A DNA stretch of 64,000 nt, taken from contig NZ_KE386496.1 in assembly GCF_000427445.1 (NCBI RefSeq), positions 2,026,506-2,090,505 on the forward strand, written 5' to 3'. This document shows positions 57,395 through 64,000 of this stretch, in pieces. A program made the position numbers and the translations under genes. The first letter of the stretch is position 1. Each line of letters starts with the position of its first letter. The stretch comes from Methylocapsa acidiphila B2. Its GTDB lineage: Bacteria > Pseudomonadota > Alphaproteobacteria > Rhizobiales > Beijerinckiaceae. Below the pieces are notes generated by a model that was not told the DNA's origin, did no database searches, and was given only the letters and a program-made list of their open reading frames with translations.

Positions 57395-58087
57395 TTAGAG
57401 CGCCCTCGCCTCGCCGGGTAGGATCGCCTGAAGGCGACAAGGACAAATGACCGTCTCGTCGAGATCGCCGGCTTCGTTGCGCGTCATCCGCACGACCTGT
57501 CGACGGGCTTCCGCCGCCGGGTCGGGACGCGCCGTCACCAAGACGCCATCCGGAGCGAGCGCGGCGGCGAGGCTAGCCGGGATTTCGGCGAGCGCGCCCT
57601 GCACGATGATTCGATCGAAGGGTCCAGCGGCCGGACCTATCGTCAACCCGTCGCCCCATGTGACGCCGGCATTGTCGATCGCCAGCCGGGCCAGCCTAGC
57701 GCCGGCCTCGATCGCGAGACTTTGGAACCGTTCGACCGAGATCACTTCTCGCGCGAGCCTTGCGAGAAGCGCGGTCGCATATCCTGACCCCGTCCCGATC
57801 TCGAGCACCCGGCAGTTCGGGGACGGCGCGAGCGCCTCGATCATGCGGGCGGCGAGCCAGGGCTCCGGCAAGGTCTGGCCGCAACGGAGCGGCAGCGCGA
57901 GCTGGCGGCGGGCGAGGTCGGCATAGCGATGCGGCACGAAAATCTCGCGAGGGACCAACTCGAGCGCGCGCAGGACGCCGAGATCCTGGATCCCGCGCGC
58001 GCGCATCGTCAGGAGGAACGCGGCCTTGGCCTGCGCCGAGGCTAAAGCCTCGTCCTTTCGCGCGGGCTCTTGCCACATCGGCTCCAT
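57395..58087 (-). CDS. pcm: Protein-L-isoaspartate O-methyltransferase
   Basis: Pcm methylates isoaspartyl residues to repair aged proteins. The 230-residue protein has FVPHRYADLARRQLALPLRCGQTLPEPWLAARMIEAL, the SAM site VLEIGTGSGYATALLARLA, and VERFQSLAIEAGARL. GGGAGGA lies 7 bases before ATG 58087, which fixes the start; the frame upstream overlaps surE as shadow. Where the family usually has threonine/serine in the QTISQP motif, here QTLPEP is read, a slight deviation. Confidence 0.92.
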   Translation of the reverse strand: MEPMWQEPARKDEALASAQAKAAFLLTMRARGIQDLGVLRALELVPREIFVPHRYADLARRQLALPLRCGQTLPEPWLAARMIEALAPSPNCRVLEIGTGSGYATALLARLAREVISVERFQSLAIEAGARLARLAIDNAGVTWGDGLTIGPAAGPFDRIIVQGALAEIPASLAAALAPDGVLVTARPDPAAEARRQVVRMTRNEAGDLDETVICPCRLQAILPGEARAL

Positions 58088-58118
58088 GGCGCCGTCCTCC
58101 CTCAGAATCCGCCTTCCT

Positions 58119-58880
58119 TCAGGACAAGGCCCGCGCATAGCGGGCGAGCGAAGCTTCATGGGTCAAATCGAGCCGCAGCGGCGTCACGGAGACCATTTTG
58201 CGCGCCAAGGCCTCGAGATCGGTTCCTTCGCCGGGAACAAGATGATCCTTGTCGAACCCGATCCAATAATAGGGATTGCCGCGCCCGTCGGCGCGCGCGT
58301 CGACCTTCACCAAATAGCCGCGGCGACCCTGAGCCGTCACCGCGACGCCCTGAACCTCATCAGGCGCGCAAGCCGGAAAATTGACGTTCATCACGATATT
58401 TTGCGGCACGCCCTCGGCTAGAATCTTGCCGATCAGGGCAGGCGCGAGCGCTTCGGCGCAATTCCAATGGACGCCTTCGCGGCCGGTCGCCGGACTATAG
58501 GCCTGCGACAGGGCGATGGACGGCACGCCAAGGACCGCACCCTCCATGGCACCGGCGATCGTGCCGGAATAGATGACGTCCTCAGCGACATTCTGCCCGC
58601 AATTCACACCAGACAAGACGAGATCCGGCTTTGCTCCATTGAGAATTCGGCGCGCGCCCATAATGACGCAATCCGTGGGCGTGCCTTTGACCGCGTAATG
58701 GCGCTCGGAAATCTTGCGCATGCGCAGGGGATCGTTGAGCGATAGGGAATGGGCGACGCCGGACTGATCGGTCTCTGGGGCGACGACCAGGACGTCGTCG
58801 GTCAGGGTCCGGGCGATCCGTTCGAGCACGGCCAGGCCCGGAGCATGGACTCCGTCGTCATTGGTGACCAAGATTCGCAT
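58119..58880 (-). CDS. surE: 5'/3'-nucleotidase SurE
   Basis: SurE dephosphorylates nucleoside monophosphates in stationary phase. The 253-residue protein starts [15 protein letters not shown], with the metal-binding DD pair, then [57 protein letters not shown] and VNVNFPA. It is followed 31 bases later by pcm, the usual surE-pcm pair. serS, often upstream, is absent. Confidence 0.96.
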   Translation of the reverse strand: MRILVTNDDGVHAPGLAVLERIARTLTDDVLVVAPETDQSGVAHSLSLNDPLRMRKISERHYAVKGTPTDCVIMGARRILNGAKPDLVLSGVNCGQNVAEDVIYSGTIAGAMEGAVLGVPSIALSQAYSPATGREGVHWNCAEALAPALIGKILAEGVPQNIVMNVNFPACAPDEVQGVAVTAQGRRGYLVKVDARADGRGNPYYWIGFDKDHLVPGEGTDLEALARKMVSVTPLRLDLTHEASLARYARALS

Positions 58881-59050
58881 TGGGCGGCTCCCGAGCGTCG
58901 ATTCGTAGGCCGTCGGTTCGGCGGCCGCGCTCCTCCCGTGGAAATGCGCCAATATTCTCTACTCGCGCAATAACTTTTCGAACCTCCCCTACCCGCCGGT
59001 TATTGCAAACCCATGCGGCTTGGGAAAAAGGCCGGCGACGACTGCAGCGC

Positions 59051-59890
59051 TTAGCGAATCGCGCCGAGATGCGTCGCCTGTTTTCCTTGGGCTGACGGCG
59101 TCGAGCCGAACGTTTTGCGGAACTCGTGGGCGAGATGCGCCGAATCGAAAAACCCCGCCTCCAGCGCCGCCATCGTGACCGACTGGCCCCTCGCCAACGC
59201 GCGGCAAGCCGAGCGCAATCTGTTCCAGGCGCGATAGCGTCGGAAGGGCGCGCCGATTTGCGCCGTGAAGAGATGCTGGAAGCGCGATCCCGACAGGCCG
59301 ACCCGCCCCGCGAGATCGGCGACCGGCGTGAGATCCTCGCAGTGCGCCTGAAGGAAATCGACGACGGCGCGCAAACGCGGATCGATCGGCGCGGCATCGG
59401 CGATTTTGTTTGAGAAGGCCAACAGATCATCGAGTTGGAGGCCGGCCGCGCGTTCGCCGTCTGGGCGCTCATAGAGAGAGCGCATCAGATCGACTTCGTC
59501 GGGCGCGCCGAACGCCACGCCGTCGGCCGCGTCCTTCTCTCTGAGGAAAGGAAAAAGACTTTCAGCGCCGCCGACATTCGGCTCCAAATAGAGGGCTGCG
59601 AAAGGCTCGCCAAAAAAGTCCAGTTCGTGCCAGAGCCCAGGCGGAATGACGGCAGCGCGGCAAAGCCGCCAGTCCCCGCCCCTCATCCGCAGACGAAACT
59701 TTCCATAAAGTCCGACAAGGTAAACGGGCGCGCCGCCATTGTGGCTCGCAAGATAGCCCCTTGCGCCGAGCCAAAGCGCGCGGCCTTCATCCATGTGGAC
59801 GAGCGAGACGGGCGCAGAAGGCGCCGCCGCAGCACGTTCATACAAGCGCGCCCCCGCTTTTCCTGCTTTGGTCGCCGTCCACAGGTTCAA
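59051..59890 (-). CDS. AraC-family transcriptional regulator
   Basis: A 279-residue protein (shorter if an ATG at 59794 is used) with an AraC-type cupin-like N-terminus (YLVGLYGKFRLRMRGGDWRL, AAVIPPGLWHELDFFGEPFAALYLEPN) and a C-terminal double HTH (TPVADLAGRVGLSGSRFQHLFTAQIGAPFRRYRAWNRLRSAC, then MAALEAGFFDSAHLAHEFRKTFGSTPS). The TTG at 59890 has AGAGGG right next to it, so the start is weak. It faces away from the 156-residue membrane protein gene, with 20 bases between the longest forms. Confidence 0.82.
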   Translation of the reverse strand: MNLWTATKAGKAGARLYERAAAAPSAPVSLVHMDEGRALWLGARGYLASHNGGAPVYLVGLYGKFRLRMRGGDWRLCRAAVIPPGLWHELDFFGEPFAALYLEPNVGGAESLFPFLREKDAADGVAFGAPDEVDLMRSLYERPDGERAAGLQLDDLLAFSNKIADAAPIDPRLRAVVDFLQAHCEDLTPVADLAGRVGLSGSRFQHLFTAQIGAPFRRYRAWNRLRSACRALARGQSVTMAALEAGFFDSAHLAHEFRKTFGSTPSAQGKQATHLGAIR

Positions 59891-59910
59891 CCCTCTTTGG
59901 ACAAACCGAC

Positions 59911-60381
59911 ATGCGCAACCTGCTTCTGCTCGCCATCGCCATCCTATGCCTTGCGATCGCTCTCGTCCTCGCTTGGGTACTAGGCGTCACCTTGTTTTTT
60001 CCGAACGGAAAACTCGCGGGACTCATCGTCGAGCGCAAAGACCTTATCAGAGCGCATATCGACTACCTGATGATGGCGCAGTTCCTATTTATATTTTTTG
60101 GTCTTTTTAAACTATTTTCAATCGATCCGCCCTACTGGGTGGTGGGCGCGGCAAGCTACGGCGCGATCATGAATCCGTTGGGGTTCTTGAAGCGCGCCTT
60201 GACGCCAAAAATCGTAGCTGCGGCGCCGGTCGAGCCCTATTTTCCGGTGCAGGCCGGCGTGAGCTTCACCTTGGCGACAGTCGGGCTTCTGGCTGCCGCG
60301 GCGCTGATTTTCAGAGCAGCCTGGGCGGCCCGGGACGCATCCGCGAGTAAGAAATCGAAATCCGATTTCCAGGCTGGATGA
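59911..60381 (+). CDS. Small four-helix membrane protein (unknown)
   Basis: A 156-residue protein I do not recognise. Four hydrophobic segments are clear: LLLLAIAILCLAIALVLAW (3-30), LMMAQFLFIFFGLFKLF (52-70), WVVGAASYGAIMNPLGFL (75-95) and FTLATVGLLAAAALIFRAAW (110-137). A Lys/Ser-rich tail (SASKKSKS) ends it. It starts 20 bases from the AraC gene and points away, so the regulator may control it. Confidence 0.65.
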   Translation: MRNLLLLAIAILCLAIALVLAWVLGVTLFFPNGKLAGLIVERKDLIRAHIDYLMMAQFLFIFFGLFKLFSIDPPYWVVGAASYGAIMNPLGFLKRALTPKIVAAAPVEPYFPVQAGVSFTLATVGLLAAAALIFRAAWAARDASASKKSKSDFQAG

Positions 60382-60434
60382 AAATCGGACCAGCGCCTTG
60401 CCGTGGGCTGCGGGCTCGCCGCGGCGTCGCGCGC

Positions 60435-61334
60435 CTATTTGGGGCAGCTCGGCTCGTTCAGAAGCTCGAGGCTCGACATTTCGCCGGCGAGAACGAAATC
60501 GCCATAGTCGAGCTTAAGAGCGCGGGATATGCCGTTTTCATAGAGATCGAAGGACAGGGTGTAGGCGGGTCCGTCATCCTTCTTGCCGGCCTCGAAATAG
60601 CTAATCGAGACGGGCCAGCGCCTCAGCTTTTCGAGCTGCGGAATATGTGCCGCTTTTTCCGTCGCGGGCGCAGCGATGGGATGGCCGATGAAAGTCGTCG
60701 TCTCGTAAACTTTTTCGCCGGTCTCGGAGCCGTCATAGACTTTGACCTCGATGAGATTCTGGCCGGCCTGAGCGGCGGCGAGGATTCTCTTCAAATGCTC
60801 GGTCGGAAAGACCACGTCGGGGGCCAGATCGAATTTGCTGCGCTTCGGCTTGGCGAGATTGACCGACAAGGGCCCGTTGGCGGCTTTCGACGCCTTGCCG
60901 TCGACCGTTTCCGCAGCTCCATTGTCGACGCTGGTCCGCATCTTGAAGTCGAAACTCTTCCCGTCAAAATCCTCGAAGGTCGCCGAATGCATGTCCGAGA
61001 TCCGGGTTGGCCCTTCGGCCGGCTGCAGCTCGGTCAATTGGCGGAAATTCTGGACATAGCCCTCGCAGGGGGAGCCGGCAAAATCGAATGCGATTCGTCC
61101 ATGCGCCGCGGTCGGGCTTTTGGTCCCGACCGATTTCGCCAAGGTCAGCTCATAGACCGCGCGATGCGAGGCGAGCGAAACTCCGTCCGCTATTGCAGTC
61201 TTGGCCTTGTTCTCGGGCGCGACTCGGTTCGGCGCGGTGTTTGCGGCCATGGCCGTCAGCGCAAGAGGCCCGAGGGACGTCAGGGCCAGGGCCCACGCGC
61301 CGGAAATTAGGAAGCGGGCGTGCGAAGCAAGCAT
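60435..61334 (-). CDS. eipB: EipB-like envelope integrity protein (DUF1849)
   Basis: A 299-residue exported protein of the DUF1849/EipB family. In Brucella EipB is a periplasmic beta-spiral protein needed for envelope stability. A signal peptide ends near AMA (about residue 30). The domain starts at SLASHRAVYELTLAKSVG, includes AHGRIAFDFAGSPCEGYVQNF and ends LLNEPSCPK. The two cysteines fit the conserved disulfide known in Brucella. Two Ser/Thr-rich loops lie between. Confidence 0.88.
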   Translation of the reverse strand: MLASHARFLISGAWALALTSLGPLALTAMAANTAPNRVAPENKAKTAIADGVSLASHRAVYELTLAKSVGTKSPTAAHGRIAFDFAGSPCEGYVQNFRQLTELQPAEGPTRISDMHSATFEDFDGKSFDFKMRTSVDNGAAETVDGKASKAANGPLSVNLAKPKRSKFDLAPDVVFPTEHLKRILAAAQAGQNLIEVKVYDGSETGEKVYETTTFIGHPIAAPATEKAAHIPQLEKLRRWPVSISYFEAGKKDDGPAYTLSFDLYENGISRALKLDYGDFVLAGEMSSLELLNEPSCPK

Positions 61335-61520
61335 ATCGTTGTTCCTCGAACGAAGATTCAGCGACGCAAGGATAGGGAACCCTAGCTGCCGAAGGTAAAA
61401 TTTTAGAGACCGAGCGCCCGGGTTGCAACCGGAACCGGCCCATCTTTACAACGGCCGGGGATTTCGCCGCCCGACTCGGCAATATATATTATGTCAATAT
61501 TCAACGGGGGAATTTCATAG

Positions 61521-61994
61521 ATGAGCAAGGTTGAAGACAGATTGGCCGCCATGGGCGTGGCGCTGCCCGTTCCAGCTGCGCCGGTCGCCAATTATGTCCC
61601 GTTCGTCGTCTCGGGGGCCCTCCTCGTCATTTCCGGCCAACTCGCGCTCGGCGCGGACGGAAAGCTTGATCCGGCCCATGTCGGCAAAGTGGGCGCGAAT
61701 GTATCGAACGAGGCCGGCCAGGCGGCGGCGCGGCTTTGCGCCGTCAACCTCCTGGCTCAGGCGAAGGCGGCGCTCGGCGATCTCGACCGGATTTCCCGCT
61801 GCGTCCGATTGGGCGGTTTCATCAACGCCGCGCCCGGCTTCTCGTCGATCGCCCCGATCATGAACGGCGCCTCCGATCTCATCGTCGCGGCGCTCGGCGA
61901 CATCGGCCGCCACGCGCGCTCGACCGTCGGGGTGGCCGAACTGCCGCTCGACAGCGCCGTCGAGGTCGAAGCCCTGTTCGAGATCGCCAGTTGA
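61521..61994 (+). CDS. RidA/YjgF-family protein
   Basis: RidA enzymes hydrolyse reactive enamine/imine intermediates; many relatives have other roles. The 157-residue protein has FVVSGALLVISGQLALGADGKL, AAARLCAVNLLAQAKAALGDLDRISRCVRLGGFINAAPGF and STVGVAELPLDSAVEVEALFEI, the long type with an N-terminal extension. The canonical catalytic Arg lies in the CVRLGGF context. GGGGGAA precedes the ATG, and its stop overlaps the start of the GDPD gene. Confidence 0.9.
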   Translation: MSKVEDRLAAMGVALPVPAAPVANYVPFVVSGALLVISGQLALGADGKLDPAHVGKVGANVSNEAGQAAARLCAVNLLAQAKAALGDLDRISRCVRLGGFINAAPGFSSIAPIMNGASDLIVAALGDIGRHARSTVGVAELPLDSAVEVEALFEIAS

Positions 61995-62734
61995 TCGAGC
62001 GCTTGCTCAAACGACCGATCGCTCATCGCGGCCTGCATTCCAAGGCGGAGAAGCGAGTCGAGAACACGCTCGCCGCCGCCGCCGCCGCGATCGCCAAGGG
62101 CTATGCGATCGAATGCGACATTCAGCGCTCCAAGGACGGCGAGGCGATGGTCTTCCATGATTTTCGCCTCGACCGCCTGCTCCAGGCCGACGGCCGCCTC
62201 GACGCCTTCACCGCCCGCGAGCTCGGCGCGATCCCCTTCAGGGAAGGCGACGAACGAATAGCTACGCTTCCCCAGCTGCTGATCGAGGTGCGCGGCCAGG
62301 CTCCACTCGTCGTCGAGATCAAAAGCCGTTTCGACGGGGACTTGCGCCTGGCGGATCGCGCAATCGAACTTGCCGCCAGCTATGGCGGCGCGCTCTATTT
62401 GAAGAGCTTCGATCCCGAGGTCCTCGCCCATATCCGCGCAGCCGGCGTCGCCTGCCCGCTCGGCCTCATCGCCCAGGCGCATTATGGCGACGAGGAAGAT
62501 TGGGCGCATCTGACCCCCGAGCGCCGCTCCCTTTTGACGACTCTCTGCGATTATGCGCGCGTCGCGCCTAATTTCCTCTCCTGGCGCGTCGGCGATTTGC
62601 CCCATGCCATTCCGCAACTGTTTCGCGCCGGAATCGGACTTCCAGTCGTCACATGGACCGTGCGTTCGCACGAGGCTCGGACGGCCGCGGCGCCCTGGGC
62701 GGACCAGATCATTTTCGAAGGCTTCGAGGCGTGA
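61991..62734 (+). CDS. Glycerophosphodiester phosphodiesterase family protein
   Basis: A 247-residue TIM-barrel phosphodiesterase that releases sn-glycerol-3-phosphate from phospholipid breakdown products. Metal and catalytic residues are seen in IAHRGLHSKAEKRVENTLAA, GYAIECDIQRSKDG and MVFHDFRLDRL. The start is TTG at 61991, whose TG A overlaps the RidA stop, a coupled pair. No signal peptide, so the enzyme is cytoplasmic. Confidence 0.88.
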   Translation: MIERLLKRPIAHRGLHSKAEKRVENTLAAAAAAIAKGYAIECDIQRSKDGEAMVFHDFRLDRLLQADGRLDAFTARELGAIPFREGDERIATLPQLLIEVRGQAPLVVEIKSRFDGDLRLADRAIELAASYGGALYLKSFDPEVLAHIRAAGVACPLGLIAQAHYGDEEDWAHLTPERRSLLTTLCDYARVAPNFLSWRVGDLPHAIPQLFRAGIGLPVVTWTVRSHEARTAAAPWADQIIFEGFEA

Positions 62735-62889
62735 TCGCGGCGGCGTTCTAAGCGCCCATGCTCCGCTCTTCGTCGTGCGCCGCCCATCGAAAATGCGCAT
62801 CTGCGCGATATGTCTCCATGCATCCGGTTACGCCGCGTCCTTGTCTCGTCCGCCAGCACGGACCAGGACGAGGCGCGGCCGCTGCGTCC

Positions 62890-64000
62890 ATGAGGAAACG
62901 CGCTTTGAGCAACACCGAGATGGAGCAGTCCGTCGAGAAGCCGCAGGCCGGTTCCTCGGTCGAACTCGCCATTTTCCAAGCCCTGCAGGCTCGCTTGCCT
63001 GCGCTTTTCCGCGACATATTTCCCGACCCGAGCGCGTCCCGCACCGTCGTCATCATCCCGAGCCTGAGCCTTGACCAGGACGTGCTCGCGCGGCTGACGG
63101 GCGCCCATCATTACGAAGAGCGCCTGCTGTGCATGCTCATGCTTTTGAAGCTGCCGCGCACACGGATCATCTATGTGACCAGCCAGCCGCTGCCCGAAGA
63201 GATCATTGATTATTATCTCCATTTGCTGCCGGGCATACCGGCGGCCCATGCGCGCCGGCGCTTGACGCTTCTGTCTTGTTTCGACGCGAGCGCGCAGCCG
63301 CTCGCCGCCAAAATCCTGGCGCGCCCAAGATTAATCGCGCGGCTGCGCGATGCGATCGCCGATTCGGCGACGGCGCATATGTCATGCTTCAATGTTTCGC
63401 CGCTCGAACGCGCATTGGCGGTAAAATTGGGCGTGCCGATTTACGGCTGCGACCCTTCCCTTCTTCCTCTCGGATCGAAAAGCGGCGGCCGCACGATCCT
63501 TCGCGAGGCGGGCGTTCCGATCCCGGAGGGCGTCGAGGGCGTCGCCGACGCGCATGATCTCGTCGCGGCGCTCGGCGGGCTGAAGCGCCGCAATCCCGCC
63601 CTGCGCCGCGCAGTGGTGAAGCTCAATGAAGGCTTCTCGGGGGAAGGCAATGCGATTTTCAGCTTCGAAGGCGCCCCTGAGCGAAGCGGCCTTGAGGCTT
63701 GGATCAAATCGAGGCTGCCTGCGCTCTCCTTTGAGGCGCGCGGCATGTCTTGGGAAGCCTTTAGCGCGAAGATCGAGGAGATGGGCGCGATCGCGGAGGA
63801 ATTCATCGAGGGCGCCATAAGACGCTCGCCCTCGGCGCAATATCGGATCGATCCGCTCGGTCAAATCGACGCGATCTCGACGCATGATCAAGTGCTCGGC
63901 GGCCGATCCGACCAGATCTTTCTCGGCTGTCGCTTTCCGGCCGACGAGTCCTATCGGCTCGAGATTCAGAACGAAGGATTAAAGGCGGCCCATATTTTAC
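62890..64000 (+). CDS. ATP-grasp protein, PGM1-like peptide ligase, 3'-truncated by window edge
   Basis: The frame is open to the end of the window (370 codons). It reads VVIIPSLSLDQDVLARLTGAHHYEERLLCMLMLLKLPRTRIIYVTSQPLPEEIIDYYLHLLPG, a pattern I know from proteins annotated as PGM1-related peptide ligases, then an ATP-grasp fold with RRAVVKLNEGFSGEGNAIF and DQVLGG. PGM1 joins amino acids in pheganomycin. A product here is unknown. Starts: ATG at 62890, or TTG at 62905 which lies 9 bases after AGGA. It lies 155 bases after the GDPD gene. Confidence 0.72.
   Translation, partial: MRKRALSNTEMEQSVEKPQAGSSVELAIFQALQARLPALFRDIFPDPSASRTVVIIPSLSLDQDVLARLTGAHHYEERLLCMLMLLKLPRTRIIYVTSQPLPEEIIDYYLHLLPGIPAAHARRRLTLLSCFDASAQPLAAKILARPRLIARLRDAIADSATAHMSCFNVSPLERALAVKLGVPIYGCDPSLLPLGSKSGGRTILREAGVPIPEGVEGVADAHDLVAALGGLKRRNPALRRAVVKLNEGFSGEGNAIFSFEGAPERSGLEAWIKSRLPALSFEARGMSWEAFSAKIEEMGAIAEEFIEGAIRRSPSAQYRIDPLGQIDAISTHDQVLGGRSDQIFLGCRFPADESYRLEIQNEGLKAAHIL

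Overview
The window (64 kb, GC-rich apart from a few AT-rich patches) looks like chromosome of an alphaproteobacterium of the order Hyphomicrobiales, perhaps Beijerinckiaceae or Methylocystaceae. The reasons are the gene neighbourhoods: DUF4164-zapA-6S RNA-fau, gap-pgk, PtsP with a GAF domain beside lysC, uvrC-pgsA-moaD-moaE, an EipB/DUF1849 protein, and a rhizobial-type chemotaxis operon. The family-level placement is inference. No rRNA, tRNA or CRISPR array was recognised.

Region by region. 1-13.8 kb is mostly housekeeping: lysC (cut by the left edge), ptsP, a coupled coaBC-dut-Rrf2 chain, convergent gap-pgk, then a DUF4164 protein, zapA, 6S RNA, fau, a YmdB-type phosphodiesterase and a large VWA/GATase-like membrane protein. 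13.8-16.9 kb is an island: one low-GC orphan gene for a secreted cysteine-rich protein, followed by an IS1182-family transposase. 16.9-30.3 kb mixes core genes (ruvB, rplY, pth, hemD-like) with accessory and surface-related genes: a 2OG-Fe(II) oxygenase, a GT-D-like protein, a ClC transporter, a sedolisin protease, an FkbM methyltransferase and a secreted beta-helix protein. Probable gene remnants lie between them. 30.5-34.7 kb is uvrC-pgsA-moaD-moaE plus a group III truncated haemoglobin.

34.7-43.5 kb is a complete ten-gene chemotaxis operon on the minus strand: mcp-STAS-cheY1-cheA-cheW-cheR-cheB-cheY2-cheD-cheT-like. Most junctions are 4-base ATGA overlaps. Its last gene, apparently of unassigned function at first sight, carries a CheZ-type DxxxQ motif and sits where cheT lies in Sinorhizobium. 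With two CheY proteins, CheA, the CheR/CheB/CheD adaptation enzymes and a receptor ending in a CheR-docking pentapeptide, the set is self-contained. No flagellar genes are in view.

44-57.2 kb holds a ribbon-helix-helix regulator coupled to a PHB-depolymerase-type esterase, malate synthase G, an rsmB-MAPEG-guaB chain, then a carboxymuconolactone-decarboxylase-like protein, a PNPOx-like flavoprotein, a TetR regulator and a DHA2 MFS exporter. This last set looks like one TetR-controlled stress or detoxification unit, because a perfect palindrome fills the promoter spacer of its first gene. rlmE and a YeiH-type exporter follow. 57.4-64 kb holds surE-pcm, an AraC regulator divergent from a small membrane protein, eipB, a coupled RidA-glycerophosphodiesterase pair, and an ATP-grasp protein resembling PGM1-type peptide ligases that runs off the right edge.

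The most interesting leads are the cheT-like phosphatase, the TetR operator inside a promoter, the helically phased operator candidate in front of the RHH gene, and the PGM1-like ligase. Homology statements rest on recognition of motifs and family patterns, not on searches.
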